A stretch of 64,000 bases of DNA from CBDCNH01 sp965219015 (lineage in GTDB: Bacteria; Pseudomonadota; Alphaproteobacteria; Rhodobacterales; Rhodobacteraceae), in assembly GCA_965219015.1 (NCBI GenBank), contig CBDCNH010000005.1, forward strand, positions 744,001-808,000. The letters are read 5' to 3'. The notes under the pieces are model-generated. The model had not been told where the DNA came from. It saw only the letters and a program-made list of their open reading frames with translations, and made no database searches. The position numbers and the translations under genes are program-made. Positions within the stretch are counted from its first letter, which is position 1, and each line of letters begins with the position of its first letter. Positions 1-8,432 of the stretch are shown piece after piece.

Positions 1-287
1 TCAATGCATGCCCGCGTCAGTGCGGCAGCCCGGCTCAGTCAGTGCAAGATCGAGACACTGTGCCGGTGAGGGAGACAGATGGTCGATAGAGATAACTAGC
101 ATCGTTAATATGGATGAAAACGCGCTTGGATGCAAGACCGGAGGCGTAGGCGCCTTGACCGGCCAATTGAATCGCGGATGCGCCGATGACCGCTCGCTTA
201 AAATCCGGATCGAAAGGCGGCGCAATGCAGGATGAGCCGCTAAGCGACCGTCGGCGCTCAAGCTTTTTCGATCGGGCCTGCGCTGGC
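1..287. other. Stretch with no recognised gene
   Basis: Short open frames exist on both strands here (1-261 minus, 8-235 plus), but they overlap each other almost completely and neither translation resembles a known family or has a convincing ribosome binding site. The base composition is lower in GC than the flanking genes. I treat the stretch as non-coding or as the tail of a feature outside the window. Confidence 0.4.
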
Positions 288-310
288 GGGCGCCCGTGTG
301 CCGGGCGCCC
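288..310 (-). terminator. Hairpin after the first VPLPA-CTERM gene
   Basis: A perfect 9-bp stem (GGGCGCCCG at 288-296 against CGGGCGCCC at 302-310) with a 5-base loop lies about a dozen bases past the stop codon of the minus-strand gene at 323-889. There is no T-tract after the stem on the minus strand, so intrinsic termination is plausible but not certain. Confidence 0.45.
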
Positions 311-322
311 CGTGTGATCGTT

Positions 323-889
323 TCAGGCCTTGCGGCGCCGCAGCCCGAGCGCGCCCAGAGCCCCGACGAGCAGGAAGCCCGCCGCGGGAACCGGAACCGG
401 CGCTACGCTGACCGAATCGATATCGAAACCGTCGCGACCCTTCTTGTCGACCGACGTGTCGACAAAGCGAAGCACGCTGTAGATGCCCGATGCGGAGAAC
501 GGCACGGCAAGCTGATTGCCCTCGGGCCCCTGGTTCGAGACCGAGGCAAGGAACGTGAACGTGCCCATGCCGTCGCCACCGAAGATGTCGGCGGACTCGA
601 AGTAGCCCGTCCGCTTGTAGGTAACCTCGACGACCTGCCCCATCGCCCGGAACGCCGAGCCGAAAACGAAGTCGACGACGCCGCCGAGGCCGATCGAGTA
701 GAAAGAACCGTCCGCGGCGCCGAGCGCGTTGCCGGGCGTCTTGCGCGAGGCCGACGCCGTCATGGTCGTCGTGCTTTCACCGTTCGCCGTGATCCCGGTG
801 GCGTTCAGCATCGTCGCCGCAGTTGCGTGCCCTGCGAAAAGGCCGGCGGCGGCAGTCAGCGCAAGAGCGGTCGTCGTAATCCGTTTCAT
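323..889 (-). CDS. VPLPA-CTERM sorting domain protein
   Basis: Predicted exported protein of 188 residues. From the ATG at 889 it opens with a typical signal peptide (KR, then a hydrophobic Ala/Leu/Thr run, cleavage after ATA near residue 24). It ends with VPVPAAGFLLVG, a hydrophobic helix and the basic tail RRRKA. This tripartite C-terminus is the VPLPA-CTERM signal recognised by exosortases, so the protein is probably sorted to the outer surface or exopolysaccharide. The middle is low-complexity Ser/Thr/Gly-rich sequence with no recognisable enzyme motif. I chose 889 over a start at 937 because GAGGAA precedes it and the signal peptide begins there. No exosortase gene is in the window. Confidence 0.85.
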   Translation of the reverse strand: MKRITTTALALTAAAGLFAGHATAATMLNATGITANGESTTTMTASASRKTPGNALGAADGSFYSIGLGGVVDFVFGSAFRAMGQVVEVTYKRTGYFESADIFGGDGMGTFTFLASVSNQGPEGNQLAVPFSASGIYSVLRFVDTSVDKKGRDGFDIDSVSVAPVPVPAAGFLLVGALGALGLRRRKA

Positions 890-1154
890 TCGTACATTCC
901 TCGACAGCGGCCACGATGACCCCGTTCCGGGCTTCAAGTGACATGTCGCCCGGCCATGCGAAAGCCCGTTCTATTATCGCGTGTGCAGTTCTCGGAGTGG
1001 ACGTCTGCGGCTGCCTAGAAAAGCATCGTTCGATATCGCTTGGGTTCATCGAGTTTGGACATTTACAATCTATAAGAGTGCCCTAACGGCGGGCTGTTCG
1101 TTGCCGAAAGCGCATCAATGTCAGAGATTCGTTTCCCGGCAGCCGCGACGACGC

Positions 1155-2810
1155 CTAGCGCGTGAACTTCTTGTATTTCACCCGCTTGGGCTCGACCGAG
1201 TCCGGGCCGAGGCGGCGGATCTTGTCGGCCTCGTAGGCCTCGAAGTTGCCCTCGAACCATTCGACATGCGCGTCGCCCTCGAAGGCGAGGATGTGGGTGC
1301 AGAGCCGGTCGAGGAAGAACCGGTCGTGGCTGATGATGACCGCGCATCCGGCAAAGTCGTCGAGCGCGTCCTCGAGCGCGCGCAGCGTCTCGACGTCGAG
1401 GTCGTTCGTCGGCTCGTCGAGGAGGAGCACGTTGCCGCCCGAGCGCAGGAGCTTGGCCATGTGGACCCGGTTGCGCTCGCCGCCCGACAGGAGCCCCACC
1501 TTCTTCTGCTGGTCGGACCCCTTGAAGTTGAACGCGCCCACGTAGGAGCGGCTGTTGACCTCCGCGTCGCCGAGCATGACGATCTCGAGGCCGTCGGAGA
1601 TCTCCTCCCAGACCGTCTTGCCGGCGTCGAGCGCGTCGCGCGACTGGTCGACGTAGCTCAGGTGCACCGTGTCGCCGTAGCTGATCTCGCCCGCGTCGGG
1701 CTGTTCCTGCCCGGTCAGCATCTGGAACAGCGTCGATTTCCCGGCGCCGTTCGGGCCGATCACGCCGACGATGCCGCCCGGGGGAAGCGCGAACGACAAG
1801 TTCTCGATCAGGAGCTTGTCGCCCATCGCCTTGCGGAGCCCTTCGACCTCGATCACCCGGGTGCCGAGCCGCTCGCCGTTCGGGATGATGATCTGCGCCT
1901 GCCCGACGCGCTCGCGCTCGGACTGGCCGGCGAGCTCGTTGTACTTGGTGATCCGCGCCTTCTGCTTGGTCTGCCGCGCGCGGGTGCCCTGGCGGATCCA
2001 GTCGAGCTCCTTCTCGAGCATCTTCTGGCGGGCCTTGTCCTCCTTGGCGTCCTGCGCGAGGCGCTTCGCCTTCTGCTCGAGCCAGGCGGAGTAGTTGCCC
2101 TCGTAGGGGATGCCGCGGCCGCGCTCGAGCTCGAGGATCCACGACGTGATGTCGTCGAGGAAGTAGCGGTCGTGCGTGACGATGAGGATCGTGCCGGCGT
2201 ATTCGATGAGGTGCTTCTGCAGCCATGCGATCGTCTCGGCGTCGAGGTGGTTCGTCGGCTCGTCGAGGAGCAGCATGTCCGGCGCCTCGAGGAGGAGCTT
2301 GCAGAGCGCCACGCGGCGCTTCTCGCCGCCCGAGAGCGAGGTCACGTCGGCGTCGTCGGGCGGGCAGCGCAGCGCCTCGAGCGCCACGTCGACCTGGCTG
2401 TCGAGATCCCACAGGTTGCCCGCGTCGATCTGGTCCTGGAGGGCGGCCATCTCCTCGGCGGTCTCGTCGGTGTAGTTCATCGCGAGGTCGTTGTAGCGGT
2501 CAAGGAGCGCCTGCTTCGGCGCGACGCCCTGCATGACGTTGCCGCGGACGGTGAGGCTCGCGTCGAGCTCGGGCTCCTGCGCGAGGTAGCCCACGCGGGC
2601 GCCCTTGGCCGCCCATGCCTCGCCCTGGAAGTCCTTGTCCATGCCCGCCATGATCCGCATCAGGGTGGACTTCCCCGAGCCGTTGACGCCCACGACGCCG
2701 ATCTTCACGCCGGGCAGGAAGTTCAGCTTGATGTTCTCGAAGCACTTCTTGCCGCCGGGGTAGGTCTTGGACACGCCATCCATGTGATAGACGTACTGAT
2801 AGGATGCCAT
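1155..2810 (-). CDS. ettA: Energy-dependent translational throttle protein EttA
   Basis: ABC-F family ATPase of 551 residues, the usual length for EttA. It is cytoplasmic, binds the ribosomal E site and gates entry into the elongation cycle according to the ATP/ADP ratio. Two ABC domains are visible. The first has Walker A GVNGSGKST near residue 41, signature LSGGEKRR and Walker B LLLDEPTNHLD. The second has GPNGAGKST, LSGGERNR and LLLDEPTNDLD. Between them lies the basic linker with the WIRQGTRARQTKQKARI segment typical of the P-site tRNA interaction motif. There are no membrane segments, which excludes a transporter. It stands alone between two VPLPA-CTERM genes on the same strand, separated by gaps of roughly 100 to 270 bp. 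Confidence 0.96.
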   Translation of the reverse strand: MASYQYVYHMDGVSKTYPGGKKCFENIKLNFLPGVKIGVVGVNGSGKSTLMRIMAGMDKDFQGEAWAAKGARVGYLAQEPELDASLTVRGNVMQGVAPKQALLDRYNDLAMNYTDETAEEMAALQDQIDAGNLWDLDSQVDVALEALRCPPDDADVTSLSGGEKRRVALCKLLLEAPDMLLLDEPTNHLDAETIAWLQKHLIEYAGTILIVTHDRYFLDDITSWILELERGRGIPYEGNYSAWLEQKAKRLAQDAKEDKARQKMLEKELDWIRQGTRARQTKQKARITKYNELAGQSERERVGQAQIIIPNGERLGTRVIEVEGLRKAMGDKLLIENLSFALPPGGIVGVIGPNGAGKSTLFQMLTGQEQPDAGEISYGDTVHLSYVDQSRDALDAGKTVWEEISDGLEIVMLGDAEVNSRSYVGAFNFKGSDQQKKVGLLSGGERNRVHMAKLLRSGGNVLLLDEPTNDLDVETLRALEDALDDFAGCAVIISHDRFFLDRLCTHILAFEGDAHVEWFEGNFEAYEADKIRRLGPDSVEPKRVKYKKFTR

Positions 2811-2917
2811 TCAGCTTCACCTCGGGCCGGACGTGACGGATGCGGGGCATCTAGCCTCTGGCACCCGCCGCCGCAATGCCGCAGGGCGGGCCTGCGCCGC
2901 CGTATCCCTCCCCCAAG

Positions 2918-3589
2918 TCACCTCCGGCGGCGGGCGAGCCCGAGGAACGCCGCGCCGCCCGCGAGGAGCGGAAGCGAAGCGGGCAGCGGCACCGGTTCGA
3001 CATCGATCTCCTCGGCCTCGAGCGGCGCATCGGCGAGATCGACGCCGACGATGTCGAATGCGTAGCGCGCCGTGCGGTTGTTGCCGAAGTAGTCGCAGAA
3101 CCGGCCGTTGGAGCAGCCCTGCGCCGCGGTGAAGGTGGCGTCGGCGTCGCGATAGAAGCCGTCCTGAAGTCGTTCGTTGGCGAAGTTGTCGTATTGTGCG
3201 AGGGCGAGCGCGTAGAAGCCGGCGCCGAGGGTCAGAGCGAACTTCGCGTCGCTGGCGACGCCGGTCGCGGGGTCGGCCGGCACGTCGGCACCGTCGTCGT
3301 TCTGCCCGAGCTCGAAGCCGTCGGCGTCGAAGAGCGCGAGGATCGTGTCAAAGCCGCCTGCCGCGACTTCGGTGCCATCCGCCTGCACGCCACCGGCATA
3401 CCCAAAGGAGATGAATGACACCTTCGCCGCGGCGAGGAGCGAGAAGCGCACGAGGACGGTGTCGTTGTCCTTCGCAAAGCTCCCCGAATAGGAATAGCTC
3501 GCACCCATCGCCTGCGTGGCACACATCAGGACCGCAGCAGCGATCGAACCCAATCCGCAATACATTGCCAACCTCGTCATTTGACCCAT
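2918..3589 (-). CDS. DVUA0089-like VPLPA-CTERM exported protein
   Basis: Predicted exported protein of about 223 residues. An N-terminal signal peptide (hydrophobic stretch ending ATQAMGA) is followed by a beta-rich domain. The segment FDTILALFDADGFELGQNDDG matches, from memory, the DVUA0089 family, a pre-peptidase-like or jelly-roll calcium-binding fold. The C-terminus VPLPASLPLLAGG followed by RRRR is a VPLPA-CTERM sorting signal, so exosortase-dependent surface placement is expected. Candidate starts are ATG 3589 (GGGG just upstream) and ATG 3580; a longer frame to 3661 lacks a signal peptide at its start. It is divergent from nadD across about 210 bp. The function of the domain is unknown. 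Confidence 0.82.
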   Translation of the reverse strand: MGQMTRLAMYCGLGSIAAAVLMCATQAMGASYSYSGSFAKDNDTVLVRFSLLAAAKVSFISFGYAGGVQADGTEVAAGGFDTILALFDADGFELGQNDDGADVPADPATGVASDAKFALTLGAGFYALALAQYDNFANERLQDGFYRDADATFTAAQGCSNGRFCDYFGNNRTARYAFDIVGVDLADAPLEAEEIDVEPVPLPASLPLLAGGAAFLGLARRRR

Positions 3590-3802
3590 GAGCCCCGTTT
3601 CGGAGCCAACGCGGCCAATTGACCGGAAAACGGGAAACAAAGACTTGCGCGCTCGCGGCAATTCGCGCGGACAATCGCGACAATTGGACTATCTGGAATT
3701 GGCCAAGAAATTGCCGCGAATTATCGGCGAAGCGGACACACATCTGTCACGCCCAGACGCCAAGTCCTTGCCTTCGCGCGCGATTTCGCGATGCTCCCGG
3801 AC
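3590..3802. promoter_or_regulatory. Divergent promoter region, CTERM gene and nadD
   Basis: This 213-bp gap is visibly richer in A and T than its surroundings and separates the minus-strand VPLPA-CTERM gene from plus-strand nadD. It contains repeated AATT-centred words (GGCAATTCGCG, GACAATTGG, GCGAATTATCGG). I expect promoters for both directions here but could not assign -35/-10 pairs confidently. Confidence 0.3.
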
Positions 3803-4405
3803 ATGCGGCAAGGCTATCCCATCGCCCGTACCGGAATGCGGATCGGCCTTCTCGGCGGGTCGTTCGACCCGGTCCACGCAGGCCACGTGCATCTCACGCT
3901 CGAGGCGCTGAAGCGTTTCCGGCTCGACCGGATCTGGTGGCTCGTCAGCCCCGGCAATCCGCTGAAGCCGCATGGCCCGGCGCCGCTCGCGGCGCGCATC
4001 GGGGCGGCGCGGCACGCGATGCGGCATCCGCGGGTCGTGGTGACGGACCTCGAGACCCGGCTCGGGACGCGCTTCACCGCGCAAACGATCGACCGTCTCG
4101 TCCGGCTTTATCCCGGCGTGCTCTTCGTGTGGCTGATGGGGGCGGACAACCTCGCGAGCTTCCATCGCTGGGACCGTTGGCCGGACATCTTCGCCCGCGT
4201 CCCCATCGGCGTGGTGACACGGCCCGGCAGCGTGCTTCCGGGGCGGCTTTCGCCCGCGGCACAGCGGTTTCGTGCGGCGCGGCTGCCGTCGGGCGAGGCG
4301 GGGCTCCTTGCGACGGCGCGGCCCCCCGCGTGGGCCTTCGTCGACATGCCGAAGCGCGCGATCTCCTCGACCGCGCTCCGGCTCGCCGCGGCAGCAGGCG
4401 CATGA
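3803..4405 (+). CDS. nadD: Nicotinate-nucleotide adenylyltransferase
   Basis: Transfers AMP from ATP to nicotinate mononucleotide to give deamido-NAD, the penultimate step of NAD synthesis in the cytoplasm. The 200-residue product has the nucleotidyltransferase signature GLLGGSFDPVHAGHVHLT near its N-terminus (the GxFDPxHxGH motif) and the late ISSTALR motif that binds the ATP phosphates. I chose MRQGYPIA at 3803; an ATG four codons upstream is possible. Its stop overlaps the ATG of dacB in an ATGA arrangement, implying translational coupling. Confidence 0.95.
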   Translation: MRQGYPIARTGMRIGLLGGSFDPVHAGHVHLTLEALKRFRLDRIWWLVSPGNPLKPHGPAPLAARIGAARHAMRHPRVVVTDLETRLGTRFTAQTIDRLVRLYPGVLFVWLMGADNLASFHRWDRWPDIFARVPIGVVTRPGSVLPGRLSPAAQRFRAARLPSGEAGLLATARPPAWAFVDMPKRAISSTALRLAAAAGA

Positions 4406-5850
4406 GGCGGCGTGAGGTTCTCGCGGGCCTTCTTGCGGGCATCGCGAGCCCCGCCTGGAGCAAGACCAGACCCATGCCGCGCCCCGGTGCGGCGCTCCCC
4501 GAGGACGCAAGCGCCCTGGTCGCGGCCGCGCGCCTCGGCGGCACGGTCGGGTTCGTCCTCGCCGATGCCGCGACCGGACGCATCCTCGAAAGCGCCGACG
4601 CCGACCAGGGGCTGCCCCCGGCCAGCACCGCCAAGACCGTCACCACGCTCTATGCGCTCGACGCCCTCGGCCCGGGCCACCGGTTCGCCACCCGCCTCGT
4701 GGCGACCGGCCCGATCTCTGGCGGGCGGATCGCGGGCGATCTCGTCCTCGCCGGGGGCGGCGACCCGACGCTCGCCACGGACGACCTCGCCGGCATGGCG
4801 GCAGACCTCGCCGCGGCAGGGGTTCGTGGCGTCACGGGGCGGTTCCTCGTCTGGGACGGCGCGCTGCCGCGCATCGCGACGCTCGATCCCGACCAGCCGG
4901 TCCATGTCGGCTACAGTCCCGGGCTCTCCGGCCTCAACCTCAACTTCAACCGCGTCTATTTCGACTGGACGCGCACCAAGGCCGGCTATGCGGTCCGCAT
5001 GGACGCGCGCAGCGAGCGCATCCGCCCGCTCGTGTCGGTCGCGTCGATGGCCGTCGTCGACCGTGCGGCGCCGCTCTTCACCTGGAGCGACGCGGGCGGC
5101 AGCGAGACCTGGACGGTCGCGCGCGCCGCGCTCGGCAAGGCCGGAGGGCGCTGGCTCCCGGTGCGCGATCCCGCGCTCTATGCCGGCGACGTCTTCCGCG
5201 CGCTCGCGGCCGCGGCCGGGACCGCGCTTCCCGCCGCCGTCCGGTCGCGCGAGCCGGTCGCGGGCGCGGCGGTCGTCACGCACGAGAGCGCGCCGCTGAC
5301 CGACGTGCTGCGCGACATGCTGAAGTTCTCCACCAACGTGACCGCCGAAGCCGTCGGCCTCGCCGCCAGCATCGCCCGCGGCGGCACGCCCGCGACGCTC
5401 GCCCAGTCGGCGGCGCAGATGAACGCCTGGGCCGAGGCGGCGCTCGGGGCGAAGATCGCCATGCAGGACCATTCCGGGCTCGGCGACGGGTCGCGGATCG
5501 CCCCCGCCGAGATGGCGCGCGTGCTGGTGGCGGCGGCGTCTCCGGGCGTGCTCCGCGGCCTCTTCCGCGTCGTGGCGCTCCCCGACGAGAAGGGCCGTCC
5601 GCTCGCCCGCCAGCCCGCCGCCATCGCGGCCAAGACCGGCACGCTCAATTTCGTCAGCGGCCTCACGGGATATCTTACGCCGAACGGCGGTCCGGACCTC
5701 GTGTTCGCGATCTACGCCGCGGACGTCCCGCGCCACGACGCGGTGCCGCTTGCCGCCCGCGAGCGCCCCGACGGCCTCCCCGGCTGGCTCGCGAGCGCCC
5801 GCCGGCTGCAGCAGCGGCTTCTCGGGCGCTGGGCGGTCGTCTACCGGTGA
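4402..5850 (+). CDS. dacB: D-alanyl-D-alanine carboxypeptidase/endopeptidase (PBP4 family)
   Basis: Periplasmic peptidase family S13 enzyme of 482 residues that trims or cleaves peptidoglycan cross-links. It begins MRRREVLAGLLAGIASPAWS, a signal peptide with twin arginines. The serine penicillin-binding triad is complete: S75-x-x-K78 in PASTAKT, the SxN-type motif STN in LKFSTNVTAE, and KTG in AAKTGTLN. The start at 4402 is set by the ATGA overlap with nadD. The gene ends two bases before the convergent TerB-like gene stops, with no room for a terminator between them. Confidence 0.93.
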   Translation: MRRREVLAGLLAGIASPAWSKTRPMPRPGAALPEDASALVAAARLGGTVGFVLADAATGRILESADADQGLPPASTAKTVTTLYALDALGPGHRFATRLVATGPISGGRIAGDLVLAGGGDPTLATDDLAGMAADLAAAGVRGVTGRFLVWDGALPRIATLDPDQPVHVGYSPGLSGLNLNFNRVYFDWTRTKAGYAVRMDARSERIRPLVSVASMAVVDRAAPLFTWSDAGGSETWTVARAALGKAGGRWLPVRDPALYAGDVFRALAAAAGTALPAAVRSREPVAGAAVVTHESAPLTDVLRDMLKFSTNVTAEAVGLAASIARGGTPATLAQSAAQMNAWAEAALGAKIAMQDHSGLGDGSRIAPAEMARVLVAAASPGVLRGLFRVVALPDEKGRPLARQPAAIAAKTGTLNFVSGLTGYLTPNGGPDLVFAIYAADVPRHDAVPLAARERPDGLPGWLASARRLQQRLLGRWAVVYR

Positions 5851-5851
5851 G

Positions 5852-6277
5852 TCACAGGCGCATGTGCCGCGCCCGCGCGCCGCGCTCGATGGCGGCCCCG
5901 TGCAGGCGGTCGATGTTCAGCTCGTACCGGATCTCCTCGAGAAGCCGGAGCTCGGCCTCGCGGAGCGCGCCGTCCGAGGCCGCCACGTCGCAGGCGAGCG
6001 CGTAGGCGGTTTCGTGCAGCCGCTCGGGCAGGCTCTCGCGCACGAGGCCGAAGAGCGCGTCGAGCCCGTCCTCTTCCTCGAAGAGGTCGAACACCGTCTG
6101 CGCCACCGTCTTGATCCGGTCGATGTCGTAGTCGGCGAACACCGGCAGGTGGTTCACGATGTCCTCGATCGCCACCAGTTCGGCGGTTCGGATCGCGGCA
6201 TCGGAGGCCGAGATCGCGATCATGATCGCGACGAGCGCGTCCTGCGGTGTCAGCGTCGGGTCGGTGCCGGCGGGCAT
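5852..6277 (-). CDS. TerB-like (tellurite resistance family) protein
   Basis: Cytoplasmic all-helical protein of 141 residues resembling the TerB fold found widely in Rhodobacteraceae. Two repeated helical blocks are visible (DALVAIMIAISASDAAIRTAELVAIEDIV and TAYALACDVAASDGALREAELRLLEEI); their Asp/Glu pairs match the metal-binding positions of TerB-like domains. The start at 6277 has a good ribosome binding site (AAAGGAACTGCG then ATG), unlike an upstream frame extending to 6448. It converges with dacB and diverges from lysK. A direct role in tellurite resistance is not implied. Confidence 0.8.
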   Translation of the reverse strand: MPAGTDPTLTPQDALVAIMIAISASDAAIRTAELVAIEDIVNHLPVFADYDIDRIKTVAQTVFDLFEEEDGLDALFGLVRESLPERLHETAYALACDVAASDGALREAELRLLEEIRYELNIDRLHGAAIERGARARHMRL

Positions 6278-6368
6278 CGCAGTTCCTTTCGGGCTCGGCG
6301 CCAGATTATTGACCAGGCGCCCCCCGGGCAATAGGAACCGCCGGTCCCCGTTGCCGAAAGCTCGCCCC

Positions 6369-7961
6369 ATGACCGACTTCCGCGATGCCGCCATGAGCTC
6401 GAAGGCCTGGCCGTTCGAGGAGGCGCGGAAGCTTCTCGCGCGGTACAAGGACGGCCCGCCCGAGAAGGGCCATGTGCTCTTCGAGACCGGCTACGGCCCC
6501 TCGGGCCTGCCGCATATCGGCACCTTCGGCGAGGTCGCGCGGACCTCGATGGTGCGACGTGCCTTCGAGACGCTCTCCGACATCCCGACGCGGCTGCTGG
6601 TGTTCTCCGACGACATGGACGGGATGCGGAAGGTGCCCGACAACGTGCCCAATGCCGCGATGCTGCGCGACAACCTGCAGCGCCCGCTGACTTCGGTGCC
6701 CGACCCGTTCGGCGCGTACGAGAGCTTCGGCGCGCACAACAACGCGATGCTGCGGCGCTTCCTCGACACCTTCGGCTTCGACTACGAGTTCGCGAGTGCC
6801 ACGGACTGGTACCGCTCGGGCCGGCTCGACGCGATCCTGCTGCGCGCCGCCGAGCGCTACGACGCCCTCATGGAGGTGATGCTGGGGTCGCTGCGCGACG
6901 AGCGGCAGGCGACCTACTCGATCTTCCTGCCGATCCATCCCGAGACCGGGCGCGTGCTCTACGTGCCGATCAAGGCGGTCGATGCCGCCGCGGGCACGAT
7001 CACCTTCGACGACGAGACCGGCGCCGAGATGACGCTGCCGGTCACGGGCGGCCACGTGAAGCTGCAATGGAAGCCCGACTTCGGCGCGCGCTGGGCCGCG
7101 CTCGGGGTGGACTTCGAGATGTACGGCAAGGACCACCGCTCCAACACGGTGATCTACGACCGCATCTGCGCCATCCTCGGCGGCCGCCCGCCCGAGCACA
7201 TGACCTACGAGCTCTTCCTCGACGACGCCGGCGGCAAGATCTCGAAGTCGAAGGGCAACGGGCTCACCATCGACGACTGGCTGACCTACGCCAGCGCCGA
7301 AAGCCTGTCGTACTTCATGTACCAAAAGCCGAAGACCGCGAAGCGGATGCACCTCGACGTGATCCCGCGGGCGGTCGACGAGTACCATCAGCAGCTCGCG
7401 GCCTACCCCGGCCAGGACGACGCGGGCCGGGCCGCGAACCCGGTCTGGCACATCCACGGCGGCCGGCCGCCCGCCTCCACGATGGTGGTGCCCTTCGCGA
7501 TGCTTCGCAACCTCGCCAGCGTGTCCTCCGCCGAGGACAAGGAAACGCTCTGGGGCTTCCTGCGCCGATATGCGCCCGAGGCGAGCCCCGAGACGCACCC
7601 CGACCTCGATGCCGCCGCGGGCTACGCGGTGCGCTACTTCCGCGACGTGGAGGCGGGGCAGCGCCGCTTCCGCGCGCCCGACGCGAAGGAGCGCGCGGCG
7701 CTCGCCGACCTTGCCGAACGCCTCGCGGCCTGGGACGGCCCGGCGGACGCGGAGGCGCTGCAGACGATGGTGTTCGCCGTCGGCACCGAGCACGGGTTCG
7801 AGCCGCTGCGCGCCTGGTTCGGCGCGCTCTACGAGGTGCTCCTCGGCGCGGCGCAGGGCCCCCGCTTCGGCGGCTTCGTCGCACTCTACGGCATTGCCGA
7901 GACGAGACGGCTCATCGAGCGTGCGCTTGCGGGCGAGCTCACACCCGCGGAGGTGGATTGA
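6369..7961 (+). CDS. lysK: Lysyl-tRNA synthetase, class I
   Basis: Charges tRNA-Lys with lysine. At 530 residues it is a class I enzyme, the form used by most alphaproteobacteria rather than the class II enzyme of gamma- and betaproteobacteria, so it is one of the better taxonomic markers for this half of the window. The HIGH-type motif reads GLPHIGTFGE (residues 47-55) and the KMSKS-type motif KISKSKGN lies near residue 290. The start MTDFRDAA at 6369 follows a short divergent gap to the TerB-like gene; a longer frame to 6159 only reads through that neighbour's antisense. Confidence 0.95.
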   Translation: MTDFRDAAMSSKAWPFEEARKLLARYKDGPPEKGHVLFETGYGPSGLPHIGTFGEVARTSMVRRAFETLSDIPTRLLVFSDDMDGMRKVPDNVPNAAMLRDNLQRPLTSVPDPFGAYESFGAHNNAMLRRFLDTFGFDYEFASATDWYRSGRLDAILLRAAERYDALMEVMLGSLRDERQATYSIFLPIHPETGRVLYVPIKAVDAAAGTITFDDETGAEMTLPVTGGHVKLQWKPDFGARWAALGVDFEMYGKDHRSNTVIYDRICAILGGRPPEHMTYELFLDDAGGKISKSKGNGLTIDDWLTYASAESLSYFMYQKPKTAKRMHLDVIPRAVDEYHQQLAAYPGQDDAGRAANPVWHIHGGRPPASTMVVPFAMLRNLASVSSAEDKETLWGFLRRYAPEASPETHPDLDAAAGYAVRYFRDVEAGQRRFRAPDAKERAALADLAERLAAWDGPADAEALQTMVFAVGTEHGFEPLRAWFGALYEVLLGAAQGPRFGGFVALYGIAETRRLIERALAGELTPAEVD

Positions 7962-8013
7962 CGCAAACGCCGGCTGGCCTAATCTTTCGCCGGGGACTTC
8001 AGGAGGTCAGGCA

Positions 8014-8430
8014 ATGCGATTTCGTCTCTTCGGTCTCGTGATGGCCGTTCTCGTCGCGTTGGGCGGTGCCGCCGCCGCGCAGGAAGCCCCGAACCCGGCG
8101 ATCGAGGGCGTCATCTCCGACCAGCTCCACGCCTTCGAGGCCAACGACGAGGACAAGGCGTTCAGCTACGCCGCGCCCAACATCCGCGACATCTTCGGCA
8201 CGCCCTCGCGGTTTGGCGAGATGGTGCGGCAGGGCTATCCGATGGTCTGGCGGCCGGGATCGGTGAAGTTCCTCGATCTGCGCCAGGTCGCGGGCGCGCT
8301 GTGGCAGAAGGTGGTCATCACCGATGCGGCGGGCGCGGTCCATGTGCTCGACTACGAGATGGTCCCCGCCGGCGACGGCTGGCAGATCGGCGGCGTGCAG
8401 CTTCTCAAGGCGGCAGCGGTCGGGGCCTGA
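8014..8430 (+). CDS. DUF4864 exported protein
   Basis: Small exported protein of 138 residues. The signal peptide MRFRLFGLVMAVLVALGGAAAAQ is preceded by a strong AGGAGG eight bases upstream, which fixes the start at 8014. The mature part (IEGVISDQLHAFEANDEDKAFSYAAPNIRDIFG) matches the DUF4864 family as I remember it, an NTF2-like or cystatin-like fold of unknown role. It lies 52 bp after lysK on the same strand and converges with the mannitol dehydrogenase-family gene. Confidence 0.85.
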   Translation: MRFRLFGLVMAVLVALGGAAAAQEAPNPAIEGVISDQLHAFEANDEDKAFSYAAPNIRDIFGTPSRFGEMVRQGYPMVWRPGSVKFLDLRQVAGALWQKVVITDAAGAVHVLDYEMVPAGDGWQIGGVQLLKAAAVGA

Positions 8431-8432
8431 TC

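Noticed and set aside
981..3065. Long plus-strand open frame of 694 codons
   Set aside because: It is the antisense of ettA; the translation is Arg/Val/Glu-rich without any domain and reflects high GC content.
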